Assembly: GCA_017551405.1 (NCBI GenBank)
Contig: JAFZLP010000173.1
Span: 1-15,494, forward strand
Direction of reading: 5' to 3'
Length of the DNA stretch: 15,494 nt
Origin: Bacteroidales bacterium
GTDB lineage: Bacteria; Bacteroidota; Bacteroidia; Bacteroidales; UBA932
The translations under genes were made by a program, and so were the position numbers. Under the pieces are notes generated by a model. That model was not told the origin of the DNA. It saw only the letters and a program-made list of their open reading frames with translations, and ran no database searches. Of the stretch, positions 7,495 through 13,786 are shown piece after piece (the stretch's first letter is position 1; each line of letters starts with the position of its first letter).

Positions 7495-7668
7495 TTACTC
7501 GGCCGGAGCTATAGCCTCCATCGGGCAGACACCTGCACAGGTGCCGCAGTCGACGCATGCTTCGGGGTCGATGGTGTAGAAGTCACCTTCGTGGATGGCG
7601 CCGTTGGGGCATTCGCCCTGGCAGGTTCCGCATGCTACACAAAGGTCCGGATTGATTTTGTAAGCCAT
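7495..7668 (-). CDS. 2[4Fe-4S] ferredoxin
   Basis: This 57-residue low-potential ferredoxin carries two CxxCxxCxxxCP motifs: Cys10/13/16/20 and Cys38/41/44/48. This is the clostridial-type small ferredoxin layout and length. The start MAYKINPDLC is the family's usual N-terminus; longer in-frame upstream reading would run through the promoter region. It is a cytoplasmic one-electron carrier, and the PFOR encoded at 2460-5984 is a likely electron donor by family knowledge. It is first in a three-gene leftward operon, with the LysR-like gene 6 nt downstream. The probable -7 box TACCTTTG lies on the minus strand at 7705-7698, giving a leader of about 20-25 nt. Confidence 0.95.
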   Translation of the reverse strand: MAYKINPDLCVACGTCQGECPNGAIHEGDFYTIDPEACVDCGTCAGVCPMEAIAPAE

Positions 7669-7696
7669 AATTATGTGAACTTTTGATAAATGTGGT

Positions 7697-7705
7697 GCAA
7701 AGGTA
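7697..7705 (-). promoter_or_regulatory. Probable promoter of the ferredoxin operon
   Basis: The minus strand reads TACCTTTGC, an exact TAnnTTTG -7 match, 29 nt upstream of the ferredoxin ATG. A TTG about 20 nt further upstream on the same strand (inside the start of the DUF1573 gene) could act as the -33 element. Confidence 0.55.
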
Positions 7706-7717
7706 AGGTTTTTGCAA

Positions 7718-7726
7718 TAAATTTGC
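7718..7726 (+). promoter_or_regulatory. Probable promoter of the DUF1573 gene
   Basis: TAAATTTGC matches TAnnTTTG and lies only 3 nt before the ATG at 7730, which would give a leaderless or almost leaderless mRNA. A TTTTTG stretch (7709-7714) is too close to be the -33 element. Confidence 0.45.
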
Positions 7727-7729
7727 AAC

Positions 7730-8092
7730 ATGAAAACGTTGTTATTTATTATTCTCGCAGTCCAGACTCTCATAGGAGGACGCGCCCAGTTCGACAAGAC
7801 CGTTCACGATTTCGGAACGATCTCCGTGAAGGACGGCGCCCAGAGCTGCGTATTCACCGTTACCAACGTCGGGGACAAGCCCCTCACCATACTTTCGGCA
7901 GTCCCCTCCTGCGGCTGCACCGGGGTTGAATGGACCCGCAGCACCCTCGCTTCCGGCGAGCAGGGCACCATCAGCGTAGTATACAAGAACGAGGACGGCC
8001 CCTACCCCTTCGATAAAAGCGTGACGGTTTATCTTTCCGACATAAAAAAACCCGTCATACTGCATCTCAGGGGCGTGGTCACAAAGAAATAA
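7730..8092 (+). CDS. Secreted DUF1573-domain protein
   Basis: This small protein (120 residues) has a signal peptide of about 19 residues (KTLLFIILAVQTLIG core, likely cleavage after GRA) and then a single immunoglobulin-like DUF1573 domain. The family hallmarks are visible: FDKTVHDFGTI at the start of the domain, FTVTNVGDKPLTI, and the VPSCGCTGVEW motif with Cys61 and Cys63, followed by GEQGTISVVY. No lipobox is present, so it is probably periplasmic. Such proteins are abundant in Bacteroidota and their function is not known. It is transcribed divergently from the ferredoxin operon, and parE starts 18 nt after its stop. Confidence 0.85.
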   Translation: MKTLLFIILAVQTLIGGRAQFDKTVHDFGTISVKDGAQSCVFTVTNVGDKPLTILSAVPSCGCTGVEWTRSTLASGEQGTISVVYKNEDGPYPFDKSVTVYLSDIKKPVILHLRGVVTKK

Positions 8093-8096
8093 TTCG

Positions 8097-8104
8097 TACC
8101 TTTG
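8097..8104 (+). promoter_or_regulatory. Possible internal promoter for parE
   Basis: TACCTTTG is an exact -7 match lying in the 18-nt gap after the DUF1573 stop and 6 nt before the parE ATG at 8111. If used, the transcript would begin at or next to the start codon. No -33 TTTG is evident, so it may merely be chance. Confidence 0.42.
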
Positions 8105-8110
8105 CATAAT

Positions 8111-10018
8111 ATGGCGGTTACGAATTATACAGACGACAACATACGTACCCTCGAAGGCGTACAGCACGTGCGGATGCGCCCCGGAATGTATATCGGGCGC
8201 CTCGGCAACGGCAACAACCCGGGCGACGGCATATACGTTCTCCTCAAGGAAATAATCGACAACTCCGTGGACGAATACTCCATGGGGTTCGGCAAGCAGA
8301 TCCTGGTGGACATACAGGACAACACGGTGAGCGTCCGCGATTTCGGCCGCGGCATTCCGCTCGACTCCGTGGTCAAGGCCGTGAGCATCCTCAACACCGG
8401 CGGCAAGTTCGACGACAAGGTGTTCAAGAAGAGCGTGGGCCTCAACGGCGTGGGCAGCAAGGCGGTGAACGCCCTCAGCGAGAGCTTCTACGTCTGCTCC
8501 TACCGCGAGGGCGAATGCTCCTGGGCCAGCTTCGAGAGGGGCGAGCTCAAGCAGTCCGGCAAGGAGGCTTCCCCCAAAGAGAAGAACGGCACGCTTGTCA
8601 GGTTCACCCCGGACGTCATGATGTTCGGCAAATACGAGTACAACCCCGACTACGTGGAGCAGATGATAAAGAACTACTCCTACCTCAAGAAAGGGCTCAC
8701 GCTCGTACTCAACGGCACTCCCTACGTGAGCGAAAACGGCCTGCTCGACCTCGTGAACGAGAATCTGCTCTCTGCCGAGCCCCTCTATCCCCCCGTCCAC
8801 CTGGAAGGCGAAGACATCGAAATAGTCCTCACCCACAACAACGACATAGGCGAGAACATCTCATCCTTCGTCAACGGCCAGAACACCCGCGACGGAGGCA
8901 CGCACCTCGTGGCCTACCGCGAGGCCATCGCCAAGACTTTCAAGGACTTCTTCAAGAAGAACTACGACCCGCGCGACTGCCGCATGGGCGTCGTGGGCGC
9001 CATCAGCATCCAGATCCAGGAGCCCAACTTCGAAGGCCAGACCAAGACCAAGCTCGGCAGCAACTACATGTGGGAGAAGCAGACCCACGACGAAAAGGGC
9101 GCGCTCAAGCTCGACGTCGGCCCCACCATCCGCAGCTACGTCAACGATTTCGTGGCCAAGAATCTCGACAACTATCTTCGCATCCACAAGGAAATCGTCC
9201 CCGTCATCGAAGAGAAGATCAAATCCTCGCAGCAGGAAAGGGAAGAGATCTCGGGCATCCAGAAGAAAACCCGCGAGCGCACCAAGAAGGCCAACGTCTA
9301 CAACCGCAAGCTGCGCGACTGCCGCTACCACTACGGCGACAAGCGCACCGACAAGACCACCGACGACATCGAGCGCAGCAGCATCTTCATAACTGAGGGC
9401 GACTCCGCAAGCGGCACCATCACCAAGGCCCGCAACGCGGCCTACCAGGCTGTCTTCAGCCTGCGCGGCAAGCCCATCAACTCCTTCAAGGAAAGCCGCA
9501 AGAAAGTCGCCGAAAACGAGGAGCTGAACCTGCTCATCAACGCCCTCGGCGTCGAGGAAGACATCGAGAACCTGCGCTACAACAACATCATCGTGGCCAC
9601 CGATGCCGATGACGACGGCATGCACATCCGCATGCTGGTGCTCACCTTCATCATGAAATACTACCCCGAGCTCATCCGCCGCGGGCATGTATATATACTC
9701 CAGACTCCCCTCTTCCGCGTGCGCGACAAGAAGGAAAACCGCTACTGCTACTCCCCCGAAGAAAAGGAAAAGGCCCTCGCGGAGCTGCACAACGGCAAAA
9801 CCGAGATAACCAGGTTCAAGGGTCTGGGAGAAATCTCCGCCGACGAGTTCTCGGCCTTCATAGGCGAGGACATGAGGCTCGATCCCGTGCAGCTTGCCGA
9901 AGAGGAAAGCATTTCGCAGATCATGGAATTCTACATGGGCGACAACACCGTGGAAAGGCAGAATTTCATCCGCGGCAACCTGCGCAGCGAAGAAGAGCTC
10001 GAAGACGTGAACATATGA
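8111..10018 (+). CDS. parE: DNA topoisomerase IV subunit B
   Basis: ParE is the ATPase subunit of topoisomerase IV, which decatenates daughter chromosomes with ParC. The ATG at 8111 gives 635 residues; an in-frame TTG at 8102 lies inside the -7-like box and is unlikely. The GHKL ATPase domain shows RMRPGMYIG (22-29), KEIIDNSVDE with catalytic Glu47 and Asn51, DFGRGIP, and GLNGVGSKAVNAL. The TOPRIM domain shows ITEGDSASG with Glu429, LRGKPIN and the DADDDG metal site (498-503). The C-terminal tail has FKGLGEISADEF. I choose ParE over GyrB because of the short length and the RLGNGNNPGDGIYVLLKE region typical of Bacteroidota ParE. parC is not within the window. The stop overlaps the next start as ATGA. 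Confidence 0.9.
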   Translation: MAVTNYTDDNIRTLEGVQHVRMRPGMYIGRLGNGNNPGDGIYVLLKEIIDNSVDEYSMGFGKQILVDIQDNTVSVRDFGRGIPLDSVVKAVSILNTGGKFDDKVFKKSVGLNGVGSKAVNALSESFYVCSYREGECSWASFERGELKQSGKEASPKEKNGTLVRFTPDVMMFGKYEYNPDYVEQMIKNYSYLKKGLTLVLNGTPYVSENGLLDLVNENLLSAEPLYPPVHLEGEDIEIVLTHNNDIGENISSFVNGQNTRDGGTHLVAYREAIAKTFKDFFKKNYDPRDCRMGVVGAISIQIQEPNFEGQTKTKLGSNYMWEKQTHDEKGALKLDVGPTIRSYVNDFVAKNLDNYLRIHKEIVPVIEEKIKSSQQEREEISGIQKKTRERTKKANVYNRKLRDCRYHYGDKRTDKTTDDIERSSIFITEGDSASGTITKARNAAYQAVFSLRGKPINSFKESRKKVAENEELNLLINALGVEEDIENLRYNNIIVATDADDDGMHIRMLVLTFIMKYYPELIRRGHVYILQTPLFRVRDKKENRYCYSPEEKEKALAELHNGKTEITRFKGLGEISADEFSAFIGEDMRLDPVQLAEEESISQIMEFYMGDNTVERQNFIRGNLRSEEELEDVNI

Positions 10019-10590
10019 GAAAGACCCATTACGGAAAAGGCTGGGCCCGGTTCTGCGGCTGGTGCCTCAGACGCCTCGGCTGGACCGTCGTGGGCGGCCC
10101 GCCCCCCGAGCCCAAGGCGGTGATGCTGGGTGTTCCCCACACTTCCATGGCCGATTTCCTGATAGCATACCTGTTCTACACCTCGTTCGGCGAGGTTGGG
10201 CACGTAATGGTCAAGAAGTCCCTTTTCTTCTGGCCCCTCGGCGGCATCCTCCGTTCGATGGGCTGCATCCCCGTAGACCGCACCAACGCATCCGGGCTGG
10301 TCAGGAGCCTCATAGACGAGATGGAGAAAGACGATTTCTTCAAGCTCGCAATAGCCCCGGAAGGCACCCGTAAGCCTGTAAAGCGTTGGAAATCAGGGGC
10401 TATTATGATTGCCAAGGAAACCGGAGTGCCGCTGTATGCGGGCTATTTCGACTGGGGCACCAAGCGCGTTTCCTGCGGGGAGAAGTTCCCCCTTACCGGT
10501 GACGTCAAGGCAGACCTCGTCCGCCTCCAGGAATACTACGAAGGGCTCCATCTCACCGGAAAACATCCCGAAAAGTACATTACCCGATGA
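10015..10590 (+). CDS. Small PlsC-like acyltransferase
   Basis: This 191-residue protein is a compact LPLAT-family enzyme. The classical HX4D block is VPHTSMADF with His42 and Asp47; the second block GCIPVDR and the acceptor block APEGTRKPVKRWKSG (Glu116, Arg119) are intact, followed by GVPLYAGYFDW. No membrane segment is obvious, so it may bind the membrane peripherally. Related proteins are annotated as 1-acyl-glycerol-3-phosphate acyltransferases. It overlaps both neighbours by ATGA (parE upstream, acyl ligase downstream), indicating one coupled transcript. The arrangement of acyltransferase followed by AMP-forming acyl ligase matches the domain order of E. coli Aas, so lysophospholipid reacylation with activated fatty acids is a reasonable but unproven idea. 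Confidence 0.85.
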   Translation: MRKTHYGKGWARFCGWCLRRLGWTVVGGPPPEPKAVMLGVPHTSMADFLIAYLFYTSFGEVGHVMVKKSLFFWPLGGILRSMGCIPVDRTNASGLVRSLIDEMEKDDFFKLAIAPEGTRKPVKRWKSGAIMIAKETGVPLYAGYFDWGTKRVSCGEKFPLTGDVKADLVRLQEYYEGLHLTGKHPEKYITR

Positions 10591-12302
10591 GCCGCAGACA
10601 CCCCTATCGCATACGCAACATATTCATCCGCTTCAACCCCATACGGGCGTTGAGGGGCGACCATTATCCCCAGACGCTCCGGGAGCTGTTCGAAAACAGC
10701 ACCGAGCGCTATTCCAGAAGGCGTTTCAGCTGCTACGCCGACGGCAGCCAGGGCTACAGTTACAGCTCCTTCAGGGACACCTGCGACCTGCAGAGCCAGA
10801 GGCTTTCCCGCTACGGCATCAGCGCCGGCGACAGGGTGGCCATCCTCTCGCAGAACATGCCCAACTGGACGGTCGCCTTCTTCACTGCAACCGCCTTCGG
10901 GCGCGTCGCCATCCCCATCCTGCCGGATTCATCCCCGACAGAGATAGCCAACATCCTCAGGCACTCCGAGACAAAGGTCCTCTACGTTTCGCAGAGGCTG
11001 CTTCCCAACGTGCCCCAGGAATGCATTGACGCCCTCACTCTCGTCATCGACATCGAAACTTTCACCATCATCAAGAAAGACGAGAACGCGTTCCAGTGCG
11101 ACGGCTGGACCAAGGCCCCCAACGCCGACTCCCTGGCCACCATCATCTACACTTCCGGCACCACCGGCAACGCCAAGGGCGTGATGCTCAGCCACCGCAA
11201 TCTCTGCCAGAACATAATGGCATCCCACAAGGCGCAGCGCTGCAACAGGAAAGACCGCTTCATGAGCATACTTCCGATGGCGCACACCTACGAGATGGCC
11301 ATCGGCTGCCTGTACCCCGTGTACGTGGGCGCGTGCGTGTATTACATACGTAAGGCCCCCACCCCGAGCATCCTCATGAACACCATGAAGGAGGTCAGGC
11401 CCACCATCATGTGCGCGGTTCCGCTCATCATCGAAAAGGTTTACCGCAAGAGCGTCTACCCCACCATAAGGCACAGCCCGACCCTCAACTGGATGCGGAA
11501 GAAGATGCCGTGGCTGCTGTATTACCTGGTCGGGCGCAGGCTCTACCGCTCTTTTGGCGGCAAACTGCGTTTCTTCGGCATCGGCGGCAGCAAACTCGAT
11601 CCCGAGGTGGAGTCGTTCCTGAAGAAGGCGCGCTTCCCCTACGCCATCGGCTACGGCCTCACCGAATGCGCCCCGCTGGTCTGCAACGCCATGGTCGGAC
11701 GCACCCGCGTCGGTTCGGTGGGCATCCCGTCGTACAAGGTCGAGGTCAAACTCCACGATGTCGACCCCCAGACAGGTGCGGGCGAAATAATCTGCCGCGG
11801 CGACAACGTCATGCTGGGCTATTATAAAGATCCCGAACGCACCCAGGGCGTCATCGACGACGAGGGCTGGTTCCATACCGGGGACATCGCCACGGTCGAC
11901 GAAGACGGCAACTATTATCTGCACGGCAGGCTCGGAAGCACTATCATAGGTCCGTCCGGCGAGAACATCTACCCCGAAGAGATTGAGTTGGTAATCAACG
12001 GGATAGACGGCGTCGAGGAATCGCTCGTGACCGAGCAGGACGGAAAGCTGGTGGCGAAAGTCAAGTTCGCCGACAACGTGCTCAACTGGAACCTGGCCGG
12101 CGAGAAGCGCTTTATCGCCACCCTGGACATGCGCCGCAAGGAACTCCTTGAAAAGGTGAACTCCATTGTGGGCAAAAACTCCAAGATCGCCGACGTGCAG
12201 GCCATGAAGGAGCCTTTCGAAAAAACCGCCACCCAGAAAATCCGGCGGTTCAAATACAAGGAGGATTCCGGAAAAGAAAATTTGGAAAAAGATAAAAAAT
12301 AA
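10587..12302 (+). CDS. AMP-forming long-chain acyl-CoA (or acyl-ACP) ligase
   Basis: This 571-residue ANL-superfamily enzyme activates a fatty acid with ATP to an acyl-adenylate and transfers it to CoA, or possibly to ACP. The P-loop-like motif is IIYTSGTTGNAKG (around 186-198). A5 is GYGLTE (about 355-360). The GEIICRGDNVMLGYY and WFHTGD segments end at Asp433, and the catalytic lysine is probably Lys551 in the TQKIRRFKYK tail. Its length and layout resemble bacterial FadD15/AAE15-like long-chain ligases, and there is no signal peptide. It overlaps the acyltransferase by 4 bp. Acyl-CoA and acyl-ACP ligases cannot be separated by eye. The promoter and hairpin of the rpsF operon begin a few bases after its stop. 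Confidence 0.88.
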   Translation: MSRRHPYRIRNIFIRFNPIRALRGDHYPQTLRELFENSTERYSRRRFSCYADGSQGYSYSSFRDTCDLQSQRLSRYGISAGDRVAILSQNMPNWTVAFFTATAFGRVAIPILPDSSPTEIANILRHSETKVLYVSQRLLPNVPQECIDALTLVIDIETFTIIKKDENAFQCDGWTKAPNADSLATIIYTSGTTGNAKGVMLSHRNLCQNIMASHKAQRCNRKDRFMSILPMAHTYEMAIGCLYPVYVGACVYYIRKAPTPSILMNTMKEVRPTIMCAVPLIIEKVYRKSVYPTIRHSPTLNWMRKKMPWLLYYLVGRRLYRSFGGKLRFFGIGGSKLDPEVESFLKKARFPYAIGYGLTECAPLVCNAMVGRTRVGSVGIPSYKVEVKLHDVDPQTGAGEIICRGDNVMLGYYKDPERTQGVIDDEGWFHTGDIATVDEDGNYYLHGRLGSTIIGPSGENIYPEEIELVINGIDGVEESLVTEQDGKLVAKVKFADNVLNWNLAGEKRFIATLDMRRKELLEKVNSIVGKNSKIADVQAMKEPFEKTATQKIRRFKYKEDSGKENLEKDKK

Positions 12303-12304
12303 AC

Positions 12305-12312
12305 TAAATTTG
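12305..12312 (+). promoter_or_regulatory. Probable promoter of the rpsF-rpsR-rplI operon
   Basis: TAAATTTG matches the -7 consensus and lies 3 nt after the stop of the acyl ligase. The predicted start of transcription falls at about 12315-12320, inside the first arm of the hairpin at 12314-12340, leaving a leader of about 50 nt before the rpsF ATG. Confidence 0.5.
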
Positions 12313-12313
12313 C

Positions 12314-12349
12314 AGCCCTTTGGGAAAGTCCCAAGGGGCTGAATTTTTT
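12314..12349 (+). terminator. Terminator-like hairpin in the rpsF leader
   Basis: Arms 12314-12325 and 12329-12340 pair over 12 bp (one G-T) around the loop AAG, with GAA and then T6 following (12344-12349). This can end read-through from the acyl ligase. Because it lies downstream of the probable rpsF -7 box, it would also form at the very 5' end of the rpsF mRNA, making it a candidate attenuator. I do not see the CCG-containing bulge of the known S6:S18 leader motif. Confidence 0.7.
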
Positions 12350-12367
12350 AATTAATTTATTATCAAC

Positions 12368-12805
12368 ATGTTAAAGCAGTACGAAACCGTTTTCATTGCA
12401 ACTCCCGTTTTGTCTGATGCGCAGATGAAGGAAGCGGTTGAAAAGTACACCTCGCTCATCAAGGAAAACGGTGGCGAAATCGTGTACGAAGAGGATTGGG
12501 GGCTCAGGCAGCTCGCGTATCCGATCCAGCACAAGACCTCAGGTTTCTATTACCTGATCGAATTCAAGGCCGCTCCTGAATTCGTGAACACTCTCGAAAT
12601 CCAGTACAAGCGCGACGAGCGCATCATCAGGTTCCTCACCGTGGCCCTCGACAAGGATGCCGTGGCTTATGCCGAGCATCGCCGCGAGGTCCGCGCCGCC
12701 AGGAAGAACGCTCCCGCGGAACCCGTCGTCGAGCCCAAGGCCGACGAGGTCGAGCTCCCCGAGGAGTACGACGTTGAACCCATCGAAGAAAAGAAGGAGG
12801 ACTAA
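12368..12805 (+). CDS. rpsF: 30S ribosomal protein bS6
   Basis: The 145-residue protein begins [16 protein letters not shown] and contains the S6 core through [11 protein letters not shown] and [14 protein letters not shown]. bS6 pairs with bS18 on the platform of the small ribosomal subunit. The core ends near residue 113; residues 114-145 form an extra tail in which 13 of 32 residues are Asp or Glu. It is first in a three-gene ribosomal operon without ssb, the usual order in Bacteroidota. The AT-rich leader has no SD. Confidence 0.96.
   Translation: MLKQYETVFIATPVLSDAQMKEAVEKYTSLIKENGGEIVYEEDWGLRQLAYPIQHKTSGFYYLIEFKAAPEFVNTLEIQYKRDERIIRFLTVALDKDAVAYAEHRREVRAARKNAPAEPVVEPKADEVELPEEYDVEPIEEKKED
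12794..12800 (+). promoter_or_regulatory. Strong Shine-Dalgarno sequence for rpsR
   Basis: AAGGAGG, complementary over 7 nt to the CCUCCUU end of 16S rRNA, lies 8 nt before the rpsR ATG and overlaps the last codons of rpsF. No other start in the window has a comparable site. In Bacteroidota the anti-SD is normally hidden by bS21, bS18 and bS6, and strong SDs are known to be retained before bS21 and/or bS18 genes. Confidence 0.75.
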
Positions 12806-12808
12806 ACA

Positions 12809-13084
12809 ATGGCAACCAACGAAACCAACAGCGAAGTACGCTATCTGAACCCTCCCACCGTGGACGTTCGCAAGAAGAAATACTGCCGCTTCAAGAAGGC
12901 GGGCATCAAGTACGTTGACTACAAAGATCCCGAATTCCTCAAGAAGTTCCTCAACGAGCAGGGCAAGATTCTTCCCCGCCGCATCACCGGCACCTCCCTC
13001 AAGTTCCAGCGCAAAGTGGCCGTGGCCGTCAAGCGTGCCCGTTCACTCGCACTTCTCCCGTTTGTAACCGACCTTCTCAAATAA
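12809..13084 (+). CDS. rpsR: 30S ribosomal protein bS18
   Basis: The 91-residue protein has the bS18 core: [26 protein letters not shown], then [35 protein letters not shown]. It binds bS6 and 16S rRNA on the platform and, in Bacteroidota, helps cover the anti-SD tail. It starts 3 nt after the rpsF stop, behind the strong SD at 12794-12800, which points to translational autoregulation. About ten residues precede the core, slightly longer than in many bacteria. Confidence 0.96.
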   Translation: MATNETNSEVRYLNPPTVDVRKKKYCRFKKAGIKYVDYKDPEFLKKFLNEQGKILPRRITGTSLKFQRKVAVAVKRARSLALLPFVTDLLK

Positions 13085-13093
13085 TCTGCAGCC

Positions 13094-13546
13094 ATGAAAA
13101 TCATCCTCAAGAAAGACGTACAGAATCTCGGCGAGGCCGGAGAGGTTGTAGAAGTTAAGAACGGTTATGCACTCAACTTCCTGGTTCCCCAGGGTATGGC
13201 TACTGTAGCCACCAAGAGTGCCCTCAAGCAGTATGAGGAGACCATCCGCCAGCGCGCTCACAAAGAGGCCAAACTCGTCGCCGACGCCGAGGCCGTCAAG
13301 AAGCAGGTGGAGTCCATGCCCGTCAAGCTCACCGTCAAGGTTTCCGAAAGCGGCAAGCTCTACGGCGCAGTCACTCCCGCCATGGTGGCCGATGCTCTCG
13401 CAGCGCTCGGACTCAACGTGGACAAGAAGAACGTAAGCGTCCCCGAAATCAAGGAGACCGGCGAGTTCGAAGGTACCGCCAAGATCTACAAGACCGTGGT
13501 GGCCGCCGTCAAGGTGCTTGTCGAGGCCGAAAAGGCAGCGGAGTAA
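13094..13546 (+). CDS. rplI: 50S ribosomal protein bL9
   Basis: The 150-residue protein starts with the bL9 N-domain KIILKKDVQNLGEAGEVVEVKNGYALNFLVPQGMA. A long charged connecting helix follows (about 38-75), and then the C-domain with SESGKLYGAVTPAMVADAL. It binds 23S rRNA near the L1 stalk. It follows rpsR by 9 nt with no SD and is the last gene of the operon, closed by the terminator at 13570-13602. Confidence 0.96.
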   Translation: MKIILKKDVQNLGEAGEVVEVKNGYALNFLVPQGMATVATKSALKQYEETIRQRAHKEAKLVADAEAVKKQVESMPVKLTVKVSESGKLYGAVTPAMVADALAALGLNVDKKNVSVPEIKETGEFEGTAKIYKTVVAAVKVLVEAEKAAE

Positions 13547-13569
13547 TTCATTCCGTTCCAGTCATTCAG

Positions 13570-13602
13570 GACAGGGCGGCCGTTTGGCCGCCCTGTCTTT
13601 TT
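13570..13602 (+). terminator. Intrinsic terminator of the ribosomal operon
   Basis: A perfect 12-bp GC-rich stem (arms 13570-13581 and 13586-13597) with loop GTTT is followed by T5. It lies 23 nt after the rplI stop. Confidence 0.92.
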
Positions 13603-13682
13603 CTGTTCCAGGGGTAACGCAATTGTTAGTTTCGTGTTGATAACTTTCCGTTTTTTGACTGGATTTTCAGGATTCTATTGCC

Positions 13683-13690
13683 TAATTTTG
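13683..13690 (+). promoter_or_regulatory. Possible -7 box for nrdD
   Basis: TAATTTTG matches TAnnTTTG about 97 nt before the nrdD ATG. The best upstream TTTG (13654-13657) is 25 nt away, longer than the usual spacing, so confidence is modest. The resulting leader would be about 90 nt and would contain the hairpin at 13705-13725. Confidence 0.42.
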
Positions 13691-13704
13691 TTCACGAAAA
13701 GGGT

Positions 13705-13734
13705 CGGATTGCCCCGGGCAGTCCGGTATTTTTT
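13705..13734 (+). promoter_or_regulatory. Terminator-like hairpin in the nrdD leader
   Basis: CGGATTGC (13705-13712) pairs with GCAGTCCG (13718-13725), 8 bp with one G-T pair and a 5-nt loop, and T6 follows at 13729-13734. Part of the 3' arm (GGGCA, 13716-13720) could instead pair with TGCCC at 13734-13738, an exclusive alternative fold. It lies between the likely promoter and nrdD, so it may be an attenuator. No known riboswitch class was recognised. Confidence 0.4.
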
Positions 13735-13786
13735 GCCCCCTTTTACCTGAAAAAACTAAACCAACCAACCGCAAGTCCCTGATACT

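Noticed and set aside
8102..8110. TTG at 8102 as the parE start
   Set aside because: It lies within the -7-like TACCTTTG and adds only three residues; the ATG at 8111 fits ParE N-termini better.
7742..8836. A 364-codon minus-strand open frame spanning the DUF1573 gene and the start of parE
   Set aside because: It crosses two well-supported plus-strand genes and their promoter gap, and its translation has no domain.
10929..11924. A 331-codon minus-strand open frame opposite the acyl ligase
   Set aside because: Antisense shadow; the opposite frame holds all the AMP-binding motifs.
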